DNA from: Maritalea mobilis
GTDB lineage: Bacteria; Pseudomonadota; Alphaproteobacteria; Rhizobiales; Devosiaceae
DNA length: 64,000 bases
Assembly: GCF_004363175.1 (NCBI RefSeq)
Contig: NZ_SNYR01000002.1
Location: 558,001-622,000, forward strand
Reading direction: 5' to 3'
Shown here: positions 19,410 through 27,505 of the stretch, piece by piece
Layout of the letters: the number at the start of each line of letters is the position of its first letter
Numbering within the stretch: the first letter of the stretch is position 1
Program-made: the position numbers and the translations under genes
The notes under the pieces: generated by a model
What the model was told of the DNA's origin: nothing
The model's input: the letters and a program-made list of their open reading frames with translations, nothing else
The model's database searches: none

Positions 19410-19828
19410 TATTCTTTTTCCAAATAGAGTGTCATTTTATCTTTAAGCTCTGGCGACCATTCAATGGGTCGCCCAGTGGATTTGGTGATGTGCACCAAAG
19501 TCATGGTGCTTTCCACCTTTGTTTGCGCATCATGAGTGCCCCACACGCGCACTTTCACGCTGGTGCGGCCTACCCGTTCAACAGTGAGGTGCCATTGCCA
19601 TTCTTCGCCCAGTTTGCCCGGCGCATTGAACGTAGCTTCCACGCTGGCGGTAGGCACTGCCGTTTGGTCGGCCACATGCATTTGCGCGAAGGAATAGCCA
19701 ATCGCCTTGTCGAACCAGCGCTCGATGGTGAGATTGATCATCTCGAAAAAGCGCGGGTAAAACACAATCCCTGCTGGATCGCAATGCTGGAACAATATGT
19801 CCTGATCGATGGTGAAGGTTTTGCTCAT
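19409..19828 (-). CDS. 4-hydroxybenzoyl-CoA thioesterase-type hotdog protein
   Basis: 139 residues, a single hotdog fold of the 4HBT/YbgC group. The active-site signature is visible near the N-terminus: FQHCDPAGIVFYPRFFEM, with the catalytic Asp. It cleaves acyl- or aroyl-CoA thioesters. Located between livF (1-nt overlap) and ridA (1-nt overlap) in the anthranilate cluster, it may release stalled CoA intermediates or do a pathway step; the related thioesterases of aerobic benzoyl-CoA pathways scavenge dead-end CoA esters. Confidence 0.85.
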   Translation of the reverse strand: MSKTFTIDQDILFQHCDPAGIVFYPRFFEMINLTIERWFDKAIGYSFAQMHVADQTAVPTASVEATFNAPGKLGEEWQWHLTVERVGRTSVKVRVWGTHDAQTKVESTMTLVHITKSTGRPIEWSPELKDKMTLYLEKE

Positions 19829-20520
19829 CAGACCCCCAAATAGCGATCAGCCAGATCGTCCGTTAGCGCGTCCGGCGTGCCCGTCCAAACAGTTTCACCG
19901 CGCTCCAAGATCACACAATGATCGGCCAACGGTAGCAATTCACTGAGGCTCTTATCTACGATCAAAATCGATTGCCCTTGCGCTTTCAGCTCTTTCACCG
20001 CCCGCCAAATTTCATCGCGGATCACGGGCGCTAGCCCTTCAGTTGCTTCGTCCAGCACCAGCAATTTGGGGTTGGTGGTCAAAGCGCGGCCAACGGCCAG
20101 CATTTGCTGTTCACCGCCTGAAAGCGTGTTGGCCAATTGGTGCTTGCGCTCTTCCAGCCGAGGGAACAGTTGATAGACCTTTTCAAGTGTCCATTCGCCC
20201 TCACGCTGGGCAGCCACTAGGTTTTCTTCAACGGTCAAATTGGAAAAGCAGCGTCGGCCTTCCGGCACCAGACCCACGCCCAATTTTGCCACCTTGTGGC
20301 TGGGCAATTTATTGACCAATGTACCGTCAAAATGGATGTCGCCTTTGGCGGGTTTAGACATTTTGCAAAGGGTGCGGATGGTGGTGGTTTTGCCCATGCC
20401 GTTGCGGCCCATCAGCGCTACCACTTCGCCCTGTTTCACTTCAAGCGACACACCAAACAGTGCCTGTGACGGGCCGTAAAACACCTCAATATCTTTGATG
20501 GAAAGCAGAATGTTTGACAT
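19828..20520 (-). CDS. livF: Branched-chain/aromatic-type ABC importer ATPase LivF
   Basis: 230 residues. Walker A is GRNGMGKTT, the signature is LSGGEQQ and Walker B is LLVLDEATEGL, the last with the EGL ending typical of LivF. It pairs with LivG to power the LivHM permease. It overlaps livG and the thioesterase by 1 nt each. Since the operon also carries catabolic genes for anthraniloyl-CoA, the cargo is likely tryptophan, kynurenine, anthranilate or a related aromatic acid. Confidence 0.92.
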   Translation of the reverse strand: MSNILLSIKDIEVFYGPSQALFGVSLEVKQGEVVALMGRNGMGKTTTIRTLCKMSKPAKGDIHFDGTLVNKLPSHKVAKLGVGLVPEGRRCFSNLTVEENLVAAQREGEWTLEKVYQLFPRLEERKHQLANTLSGGEQQMLAVGRALTTNPKLLVLDEATEGLAPVIRDEIWRAVKELKAQGQSILIVDKSLSELLPLADHCVILERGETVWTGTPDALTDDLADRYLGV

Positions 20521-21272
20521 TAGGCTGCACTCCCCAAATAGGCTTCGCGTACCGCTGGGTTATTGCGGATATCCTCCACCGATCCGGTGGCGATCACCCG
20601 GCCATAGACCAGCACGGAAATCCGGTCAGCCAGCGAGAACACTGCATCCATATCATGTTCGATCAATAGGATCGGCGCTTCATGGCGCAGTTCATCGAGA
20701 AAGCCGATTAGCTTTTTCGAGCCTTCCGGTCCCATGCCTGCCATTGGCTCATCGAGCAGGAAGGCTTTGGGGTCAAGCGCCAGCGCCATCGCGATTTCAA
20801 GCTGACGCCGTTCACCGTGTGACAGCTCAGCTGTCATGATATGTGCGCGTTCTTCCAAATTAACGCGCTTTAGCGCCGCCATTGCGGGCTCGGTCAGGTT
20901 GTTGTCGCCACGCACATTTTTAAAGAAGCGATAGCTGGTGCCCAATTTTGATTGCACCGCCAGCATCACATTGCGCAACGCGGAAAACTCCATCACCAAT
21001 GATGAAACTTGGAAGGTGCGCCCCAGCCCGGCCTTCGCCCGGTCGGCCACGTCCATGCCCGCCAAGTCTTTGCCGTTAAAGATCACTTTGCCGCTGTCGG
21101 AACTAAGCTGGCCACAGATCTGTTTGATCAAAGTGGATTTACCTGCCCCGTTCGGCCCGATCAGGGCGTGAATTTCACCCTTCTTTAGATCGAGCGTCAC
21201 ATCATCAGTGGCCTTCAGCGCGCCGAAATTCTTGTTCAAATTTTGGATTTGCAATACAGTTTGATCAGTCAT
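20520..21272 (-). CDS. livG: ABC importer ATPase LivG
   Basis: 250 residues from the ATG at 21270-21272 (MTDQTVLQIQNL). The open frame extends further upstream, but that part lies inside livM. Walker A is GPNGAGKST, the signature LSHGERRQLEIAMAL (the LivG variant) and Walker B AFLLDEPMAGM. The gene overlaps the livM end by 8 nt and livF by 1 nt. Confidence 0.92.
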   Translation of the reverse strand: MTDQTVLQIQNLNKNFGALKATDDVTLDLKKGEIHALIGPNGAGKSTLIKQICGQLSSDSGKVIFNGKDLAGMDVADRAKAGLGRTFQVSSLVMEFSALRNVMLAVQSKLGTSYRFFKNVRGDNNLTEPAMAALKRVNLEERAHIMTAELSHGERRQLEIAMALALDPKAFLLDEPMAGMGPEGSKKLIGFLDELRHEAPILLIEHDMDAVFSLADRISVLVYGRVIATGSVEDIRNNPAVREAYLGSAA

Positions 21273-22254
21273 GACGTGCCTTTCCGGCCAGTAGGCCAAT
21301 GGCCCCACCGCGGGCAAACAACACCACGCCGAGCAGCACAAGGCCCAAATAGAACTGCCAAAATTCTGTCATGCCGCCGAAAATAAATTCGAAGATGATA
21401 AAGATCAGCGCGCCCACGACAGGACCATATAGCCGACCTACGCCGCCCAAAATCACCAGCACCATGATCTCGCCAGACATGTGCCAAGACAGCATGGTGG
21501 GCGACACGAAGCGGTTCAAATCCGCCATCAGCGCCCCGGCCAAGCCGGTGATCATGCCGGAGATGACAAACGCGGTGAGCTTGATGTTGAACGGGCGAAT
21601 GCCTGTTGCGGCCAACCGCTCTTCATTTTGCCGCGCTGCTTGTAGCGCCGCACCAAAACGTGAGTTTTTGATCATGGCCGAAAGGCCCAATCCGGCAAAC
21701 ATCAGCGCAAGGCAGATATAGAAGAAGCTGGACGGATCAAGCGTATTCACGCCCGGGAACTGGTTGCGGACATAGATGGACAAGCCATCCTCGCCGCCAT
21801 AGGTGGGCCATGAGATCATGAAATAATAGATCATTTGCGCGAAGGCCAAGGTGATCATAATGAAATAAACACCCGATGTGCGCAGGGAGAGCAGCCCGAT
21901 AAACAGGGCGGCAATGCCGCTCATCACAATCGCCACCAGCCAAATGATCAGCATCTGATTGGTGCCTTCGATCACGAAAGGCCAAGTGAAAATAGGCGTG
22001 TAGGTTTGCGCGTGACTGGCCAAGATGCCCATGGCATAACCGCCAATGCCGAAGAATGCTGCATGGCCGAAGCTCACCAAACCGCCGGTGCCAAGGGCGA
22101 GGTTTAACCCCACCGCCGCGAGGCTCAAAATGGCCACGCGGGTTGCCAGCGTAATGTAGAATGGTTCATCCATCGCGGTGGCGATGAAGGGGAACACCAG
22201 CAGCCCAAGGCTGATGATAATGTTCAAAAAGGTTTCTCTGGAAAGATTAGGCAT
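21265..22254 (-). CDS. livM: ABC importer permease LivM
   Basis: 329 residues with about nine to ten membrane helices. The family segment GLVSFGHAAFFGIGGYA near residue 60 and the EAA-like GGVGRLYGPVVGA near 270 identify it as LivM. It forms the inner-membrane channel with LivH. It overlaps livH by 8 nt and livG by 8 nt. Confidence 0.92.
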   Translation of the reverse strand: MPNLSRETFLNIIISLGLLVFPFIATAMDEPFYITLATRVAILSLAAVGLNLALGTGGLVSFGHAAFFGIGGYAMGILASHAQTYTPIFTWPFVIEGTNQMLIIWLVAIVMSGIAALFIGLLSLRTSGVYFIMITLAFAQMIYYFMISWPTYGGEDGLSIYVRNQFPGVNTLDPSSFFYICLALMFAGLGLSAMIKNSRFGAALQAARQNEERLAATGIRPFNIKLTAFVISGMITGLAGALMADLNRFVSPTMLSWHMSGEIMVLVILGGVGRLYGPVVGALIFIIFEFIFGGMTEFWQFYLGLVLLGVVLFARGGAIGLLAGKARHD

Positions 22255-23167
22255 TGTTGCTCACCAACCCTTCCGGCTTGAAGATCAGAATGACCGCCAT
22301 CAGCACATAAATTGACATGGAGGACAGCGCCGCACCGACAGAGTTGGCGGCTGCCGTGTCCATAAATAGATTGAAAAAGCCCGGCAGCGTGACACGCCCA
22401 AGCGTGTCGACCACGCCCACAAGGATGGAACCGATCAGCGCGCCTTTAATCGAGCCGATACCGCCGATCACGATCACCACAAAGGCCAAGATCAGCACGG
22501 GTTCGCCCATGCCCACTTGCACCGACTGGATGGCCCCCATCATCGCCCCGGCAAAGCCAGCTAAAGCAGCGCCGATGGCGAACACTATGGTATAAAGCGT
22601 GGCGATATTTACGCCGAGCGCCGCGATCATTTCGCGATCCGCTTCGCCCGCCCGAATGCGAATGCCGAGGCGGGTTTTCGTGATAAGGAGATAAAGCCCC
22701 AGCGCCACTAGACCGCCGACAAGGATAATCGCCAAGCGATAAGCAGAATATTGGAAACCGCCAAACAGGGTGACTGGACCGGCCAAAAAGCCCGGTGCAT
22801 CCAAATATAGGGGGAAAGAGCCAAACACCATCCGGCAGCCTTCGGAAAGGATCAGGATCAGTGCAAACGTAGCCAACACTTGGTCGAGGTGATCGCGATC
22901 ATATAATCGTCTGATCACAAACATCTCGATCAAGACACCAGCGAAACCAGCTGCGACGATGGACGCCACAAGGCCAAGCCAGAACGAGCCTGTAGCCGCA
23001 GCCACGGCCGCACAGGCAAATGCCCCGATCATATAAAGCGAGCCGTGCGCCAAATTGATCAGCCCCATCACGCCGAAAACCAGCGTCAGGCCAGCAGCCA
23101 TCAAAAACAGCGTCACGCCATATTGCAAGCCGTTTAAGAGCTGTTCAAATAAAAGAGTGGTGGACAT
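22247..23167 (-). CDS. livH: ABC importer permease LivH
   Basis: 306 residues from the ATG at 23165-23167, preceded by GGGGAAA. The upstream extension of the frame overlaps the livK spacer and has no ribosome site. About eight membrane helices; FGVMGLINLAHGSLYMIGA is the LivH hallmark, and GGIGSIKGALIGSILVG is the cytoplasmic coupling loop. It is the first permease gene after livK, 60 nt downstream. Confidence 0.92.
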   Translation of the reverse strand: MSTTLLFEQLLNGLQYGVTLFLMAAGLTLVFGVMGLINLAHGSLYMIGAFACAAVAAATGSFWLGLVASIVAAGFAGVLIEMFVIRRLYDRDHLDQVLATFALILILSEGCRMVFGSFPLYLDAPGFLAGPVTLFGGFQYSAYRLAIILVGGLVALGLYLLITKTRLGIRIRAGEADREMIAALGVNIATLYTIVFAIGAALAGFAGAMMGAIQSVQVGMGEPVLILAFVVIVIGGIGSIKGALIGSILVGVVDTLGRVTLPGFFNLFMDTAAANSVGAALSSMSIYVLMAVILIFKPEGLVSNNA

Positions 23168-23227
23168 AATTTCCCCAGCGGTTTGAAGGTTGGCGGGATG
23201 GAAGCATCCCGCCAAGCAACTCAGTTA

Positions 23228-24376
23228 TTATTGCAATGGGCAATCAACCGCATAAGCATCTTGGTGATCGGTCAGTGCCAGACCCAAGATTTTGTTGGTC
23301 AAAACGTCACCCTCTTTCACCACTTCACGTACGTAAATGTCTTGAATGGGGTGGTTGTTGTTGCCGAACTTGAAGTCACCGCGGGTGGACTTAAAGTCAG
23401 CTTCTTTCAAGGCTGCGCTGAATGCTTCTGTGTCTTTCACATCGGCTTTGTCCAACGCAGAAAGGATTAGATTTGCCGCATCAAAGCCTTGGCTGGCATA
23501 GAGCGATGGCAAGCGATCATATTTCTCTTGGAATGAAGCAACAAACGCATTGTTGGTTTCGTTGTCGATGTCTTTGCTCCACTGTGACGAGTTGCGCACG
23601 CCAAGTGCCGCGTCGCCCACAGCGCCCAAAATGCCTTGGTCGAATGAGAAGGCTGGGCCCATCACAGGCAGATCAACACCAGAAGCGGCATATTGCTTCA
23701 TGAACGCAATACCCATGCCGCCTGGCAAGAAGAAGAACACGCTGTCTGCACCGGAATCGCGGATTTGTGCGATTTCAGCAGCATAGTCAGTTGCGCCCAA
23801 TTTGGTGAACACTTCACCCGCCAATTGGCCGCGATATTCACGCTTAAAGCCGTTCAACGCATCTTGGCCAGCCGGATAGTTTGGCGCTAAAATGAAGGTG
23901 TTTGTATATTCAGCCACATTGGCGTAAGCGCCCATGGCTTCGTGCAAATTGTCGTTCTGCCATGCCACGTTGAAATAGTTGGCGTTACAGCCCTTGCCTG
24001 CCAAAGCAGATGGACCAGCGTTTGGCGACACATAGATTTTGCCTTGCGCCACGGCTGATGGCACAACCGCCATGGCCAAGTTTGACCAGATGATGCCCGT
24101 CAAAATATCCACTTTTTCAGATTGGATCATTTTATCGGCGATTTGCACGGCCAATTCAGGCTTTTGCGCATCATCCTCGATCACGACTTCAACATCGTCG
24201 CGGCCAGCTTGTTCAATCGCCAGCATAAAGCCATCGCGCACATCCACGCCCAAGCCAGCGCCACCGCCGGACAAGGTTGTGATCATGCCGATTTTCGCGC
24301 CTTCGGCCATGGCTGAGCCGCCAAGGGCTAAGCTCATCGCCACTGCGCTGGCCATAATTGTTTTTAGCGTCTTCAT
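23228..24376 (-). CDS. livK: Periplasmic ligand-binding protein of the Liv-type importer
   Basis: 382 residues. Signal peptide residues 1-24 (ending GSAMA). A two-lobe type I periplasmic binding fold follows, with GMITTLSGGGAGLG at the start and SQGFDAANLILSAL in the second lobe. Many members near aromatic catabolic genes bind aromatic acids rather than leucine, and here the surrounding operons point to an indole- or anthranilate-type ligand. GGGAGGA precedes the ATG. The leader (24377-24475) holds three hairpins, and an operator-like 41-mer lies at 24548-24588. Confidence 0.88.
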   Translation of the reverse strand: MKTLKTIMASAVAMSLALGGSAMAEGAKIGMITTLSGGGAGLGVDVRDGFMLAIEQAGRDDVEVVIEDDAQKPELAVQIADKMIQSEKVDILTGIIWSNLAMAVVPSAVAQGKIYVSPNAGPSALAGKGCNANYFNVAWQNDNLHEAMGAYANVAEYTNTFILAPNYPAGQDALNGFKREYRGQLAGEVFTKLGATDYAAEIAQIRDSGADSVFFFLPGGMGIAFMKQYAASGVDLPVMGPAFSFDQGILGAVGDAALGVRNSSQWSKDIDNETNNAFVASFQEKYDRLPSLYASQGFDAANLILSALDKADVKDTEAFSAALKEADFKSTRGDFKFGNNNHPIQDIYVREVVKEGDVLTNKILGLALTDHQDAYAVDCPLQ

Positions 24377-24475
24377 AGTTTCCTCCCAAACTGCGAACCT
24401 AAGGTTCGCCGATTACAACACTTCACGACAGGTGAAGCATCTAGCTTGCCCTTTGCCTCTCCCAAAGCAAAGGCC
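24377..24475 (-). promoter_or_regulatory. Three-hairpin leader of livK
   Basis: In the 100 nt before the livK ATG I find three inverted repeats in a row: GCGAACCT/AGGTTCGC at 24393-24409 with a 1-nt centre, CTTCAC/GTGAAG at 24421-24437, and CTTTGC/GCAAAG at 24451-24472. The first lies just upstream of the ribosome site. It could be a protein operator or a structured 5' leader; nothing shows which. Confidence 0.35.
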
Positions 24476-24547
24476 AATTCTCGCAACAATGGGCAAAATA
24501 CCCAATCGCCGCAAAACTCTAATAGTTACATCCATGCATGAATCTTA

Positions 24548-24588
24548 ATATATTTCAATATTAAAATATCATGCTTAAAATATCTCAA
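24548..24588. promoter_or_regulatory. Operator-like site upstream of livK
   Basis: A 41-bp AT-rich sequence starting ATATATTTCAA and containing GCTTAAAATATCT. It aligns without gaps to the site at 27408-27448, with about two thirds identity, the best-kept parts being the two half-sites. It probably binds the same regulator (MarR, 30534-31001), so the liv operon and the degradation operons may be co-regulated. It touches the arylformamidase stop codon. Confidence 0.55.
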
Positions 24589-25439
24589 TCATCAACCTGA
24601 TCCGTGGCCAATTTGGTCAGCTCGCTATCCGCCTCTTCCAAATCTGCAATCACGTTGAAATGGTGTTTGTAGGGCACTTCCACCGCATCGGTGTCCACGC
24701 CAAGTCCCGTCCAGATATTGGTCAAAAGCTGGTTTTGCCGCAAGAATTCGGGTCGCTCTTCTGCGCCCACCCAGCAGGTGAGGTTCACGCCGCCAAGCGG
24801 TTCGCGTAGTGCGGCGCTTTCCGCCCGCGCCTCAGCCAAATCCAGCTGCAGCCCGTCATTCATGCGGGTGTTGAGCAAGGGCCGCAGATCGTGCAAACCG
24901 GAAATCGAAATCACATGGTTCAGGCGCGCCTGTACCTCTTTTGACAAAGGAGTGTCTGCGCACATCATGCGCGACACCAAATGACCACCGGCGGAATGGC
25001 CCGCAATGCGAATGGGGCCTTTCACCTTGGTCGCGGCATAAAGGATCGCCGCGCCAATTTGCTGCGTCATGGTGCTGATCCGCGCTTCCGGTGCCAAAGT
25101 GTAAGAGGGCATGGCCACGGCCCAGCCACGTGCAATTGGCCCCGCTGCCAGATGCGACCAAGCGCTTTTATCAAAGCTCAGCCAATAGCCGCCATGCACA
25201 AAAACAAACAGGCCTTTCGGCGTGCCTTCCGGCATAAACAAATCAAGTTTTTCCCGCTGGGCATCGCCATAGGCCAAGTCCAACTCAGCACGATTAGCAG
25301 CTAGCATCTCGTCGCGAAACCGCTCAGACGCACGCTCCCAATGCTCCACATAAGAGCCTGAATTCTCGATGTAAGCGCCATTGGCATAGGCATCGTCCCA
25401 ATCGCTGGGTGTTGTCCAGTTTGGCAGTCCGTCACGCAT
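24585..25439 (-). CDS. Arylformamidase (alpha/beta-hydrolase type)
   Basis: 284 residues, alpha/beta-hydrolase fold. The oxyanion motif HGGYW near residue 81 is characteristic of kynurenine formamidases of the AFMID type. The nucleophile elbow is GHSAGG, with the Ser near residue 148, and the closing His is in YKHHFNVIADL. It hydrolyses N-formylkynurenine, the tryptophan dioxygenase product, to kynurenine and formate. It replaces the unrelated metal-dependent KynB. Its start overlaps the dehydrogenase stop by 8 nt, in one operon with the two beta-oxidation genes upstream, while tryptophan dioxygenase and kynureninase are in the divergent operon. Confidence 0.85.
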   Translation of the reverse strand: MRDGLPNWTTPSDWDDAYANGAYIENSGSYVEHWERASERFRDEMLAANRAELDLAYGDAQREKLDLFMPEGTPKGLFVFVHGGYWLSFDKSAWSHLAAGPIARGWAVAMPSYTLAPEARISTMTQQIGAAILYAATKVKGPIRIAGHSAGGHLVSRMMCADTPLSKEVQARLNHVISISGLHDLRPLLNTRMNDGLQLDLAEARAESAALREPLGGVNLTCWVGAEERPEFLRQNQLLTNIWTGLGVDTDAVEVPYKHHFNVIADLEEADSELTKLATDQVDD

Positions 25440-26577
25440 CTATTGGTCCCCTTTGTAAGGCAGCGGCTGGTTGATAGCGCCCGTTCAAATGTGCTGGGGC
25501 ATTGGCATCCAACTGCGCCAAAATCTCTCGCACCCGATCAAGCCCGATTTCAGCGAAAAATGCAAATGGGCCTTTCGGAAAATTCAAGCCTAATTGCATC
25601 GCCAGATCAATATCTTGCGGCGTGGCTACTTGGTCGTCGACGGCGGAGGCGGCTTCATTGATCAGCGTCGCTAAAATGCGCTCCGCAATTTGCTGCTGTT
25701 CGCTTTCGGCAAGGGTTGCATCTGCTTCGTCTGTCACGAAACCTTTGCCGCTTTTGCCGCCCAAATTCCCTTGCTCAACCTGCTGCTTTAACTGGTTAAA
25801 AACATAATAACGCGGATGGTGATCAAAGGCTTCTGCCATGGTTTCGCTAGCAGCCAAATTGATGTCTGCGCCCACTAGATCTATCAGTTCAAATGGCCCC
25901 ATGCGGAACCCTTGCGCCCGCATCGCCGCATCAATTTGGTGGGCCGAAAAGTCGCCTTCTTCCAAAATCGCCAGCGCCTCGCCATAAAAGGGCCGCGCAC
26001 AACGATTGACGATAAAGCCTGGGCTATCTTTTACCTTGATTGCCGTTTTACCAATTTGATTGAGATAAATGACGAGGTCATCACATCGTATCTGAGATAC
26101 GGGTGGGGCTGTGATGACCTCGACAAGCTTCATAATGTGGGCGGGGTTGAAAAAGTGCAGACCTAGCGCCCGGTCTTTATGGGTTAGATTGGCAAAAATA
26201 TCGGCAACGCTGAGCGATGAGGTGTTGGTCGCCAGCAGCGCTTCTGAACCACAAACCTCTTCCAATTGAGCGAACAGGGTTTGCTTGACGTCTAACCGCT
26301 CGACAATGGCTTCGATCACCAGATCACAATCGGCGAGATCAGCTAATTTGCTCGCTGCATTAAGCCGCGCCTTGGTGGCCGCCGCATCATCGGCGCTCAC
26401 CCGCCCTTTATCCACGGCACGTGTCAAAGTTTGGCCTACCGCGTCCAGCGCCGAGGTCACCGCATCCTGGTGCACATCAAAAAGCTGCACCTGATGGCCG
26501 GTTTGCGCAAAAAAGAGCGCGATATTGCGCCCCATCACGCCTGCCCCCACCACGCCGATTTTGTTCAGCTCAGCCAT
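25432..26577 (-). CDS. 3-hydroxyacyl-CoA dehydrogenase
   Basis: 381 residues. N-terminal NAD-binding domain with GVVGAGVMGRNIA, catalytic His in LHFFNPAH, then 3HCDH C-terminal domains containing KDSPGFIVNRCARPFYGEA. It oxidises a 3-hydroxyacyl-CoA to the 3-oxo form with NAD+. In this cluster the substrate is probably a cyclic or opened C7 intermediate from anthraniloyl-CoA. It starts at the stop of the enoyl-CoA hydratase (1-nt overlap) and overlaps the arylformamidase start. Confidence 0.9.
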   Translation of the reverse strand: MAELNKIGVVGAGVMGRNIALFFAQTGHQVQLFDVHQDAVTSALDAVGQTLTRAVDKGRVSADDAAATKARLNAASKLADLADCDLVIEAIVERLDVKQTLFAQLEEVCGSEALLATNTSSLSVADIFANLTHKDRALGLHFFNPAHIMKLVEVITAPPVSQIRCDDLVIYLNQIGKTAIKVKDSPGFIVNRCARPFYGEALAILEEGDFSAHQIDAAMRAQGFRMGPFELIDLVGADINLAASETMAEAFDHHPRYYVFNQLKQQVEQGNLGGKSGKGFVTDEADATLAESEQQQIAERILATLINEAASAVDDQVATPQDIDLAMQLGLNFPKGPFAFFAEIGLDRVREILAQLDANAPAHLNGRYQPAAALQRGPIDA

Positions 26578-27368
26578 TATTTGCCCTCAAATGTCGGTTT
26601 GCGCTTATCAAGAAAGGCCGCCACGCCTTCAGCCTTATCGGTAGTGCCCAGCAATATTTCAAAATCGCCTCTGGTTTCGCCCAACACATGTTTCAGCGGG
26701 GTTTCGGCGCTTGCGACAATCGCCTTTTTCGCCGCCTGCATCGCCAAGGGTGCGCGCAAGGCCATACGCTCGGTCAGTTTCGCCGCAAAAGGCAGCGCCC
26801 CATCTTCGGCCATGTAGCTGATAATACCCCAATCATTGGCGGTAATCGCATCGACAATCTCGCCACCAAGCACAATGCGTCCGGCTCGTGCGCGGCCCAC
26901 CATTGCGGTCAGTCGCTCAATACCGCCTGCGCCGGGGATCAGGCCCAGATTGGGTTCTGGCAAGCCGAATTTGGCGGTGGTGCCCGCCACGATCAAATCG
27001 CACATTAGCGCCAGTTCAAATCCGCCGCCAAGGCAAAAGCCATCCACTGCCGCTACCAGCGGCAAAGGGCAATTGCGGATACGCCTCCAATGGGCTTTGC
27101 GCGGATCGAGATAGCCTTCTTCACGGCCTTTATCTTTTATCTCATTGATATCGGCGCCCGCGGCGAAATGCTCTCCTTCGCCGCAAATCAGCACTGCGCG
27201 CACGGTTGAGGATTGGGCGAAATCGTCCAACGCATCGGCAATCTGCCCCAACAATTCTGTGTTGAGTGCATTGCGCTGCTTTTGTCGATCAATGCTGAGA
27301 ATCGCCCACGCGGCATTGCAGCCTTTTATGTCCACTTGCTCTATGCGCAGCATATTTTGCTCGCCCAT
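26577..27368 (-). CDS. Enoyl-CoA hydratase (canonical crotonase)
   Basis: 263 residues, with GGGAGGA before the ATG. Both catalytic glutamates of the crotonase family are present: Glu118 in LGGGFELA and Glu138 in GLPEPNLGLIPGAGG, exactly 20 residues apart as in rat mitochondrial hydratase. It is therefore expected to hydrate a 2-enoyl-CoA. First gene of the minus operon (hydratase, dehydrogenase, arylformamidase), divergent from the fused monooxygenase gene and sharing its 137-bp promoter region. Confidence 0.92.
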   Translation of the reverse strand: MGEQNMLRIEQVDIKGCNAAWAILSIDRQKQRNALNTELLGQIADALDDFAQSSTVRAVLICGEGEHFAAGADINEIKDKGREEGYLDPRKAHWRRIRNCPLPLVAAVDGFCLGGGFELALMCDLIVAGTTAKFGLPEPNLGLIPGAGGIERLTAMVGRARAGRIVLGGEIVDAITANDWGIISYMAEDGALPFAAKLTERMALRAPLAMQAAKKAIVASAETPLKHVLGETRGDFEILLGTTDKAEGVAAFLDKRKPTFEGK

Positions 27369-27407
27369 ACATCCTCCCTATCAGCCTTAAGTCTTCACCA
27401 AAAACAA

Positions 27408-27448
27408 ATATATTTCAAGCCTAAAATTTTGAGCTTGAAATATCTTGT
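27408..27448. promoter_or_regulatory. Palindromic operator in the divergent promoter of the tryptophan/anthranilate cluster
   Basis: Perfect 11-bp inverted repeat ATATTTCAAGC / GCTTGAAATAT (27410-27420 and 27433-27443) with a 12-bp AT-rich centre. Each half contains TTGAAA pointing outward, which could serve as the -35 box of the promoter on that side. A bound repressor would thus shut both operons at once. The MarR protein encoded in the plus operon is the obvious candidate. A diverged copy is at 24548-24588. Confidence 0.65.
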
Positions 27449-27505
27449 TTCAGATGCAATCATACTCACCATGCGTGATCTACATTGCGCCAATGGGAGG
27501 ACATT

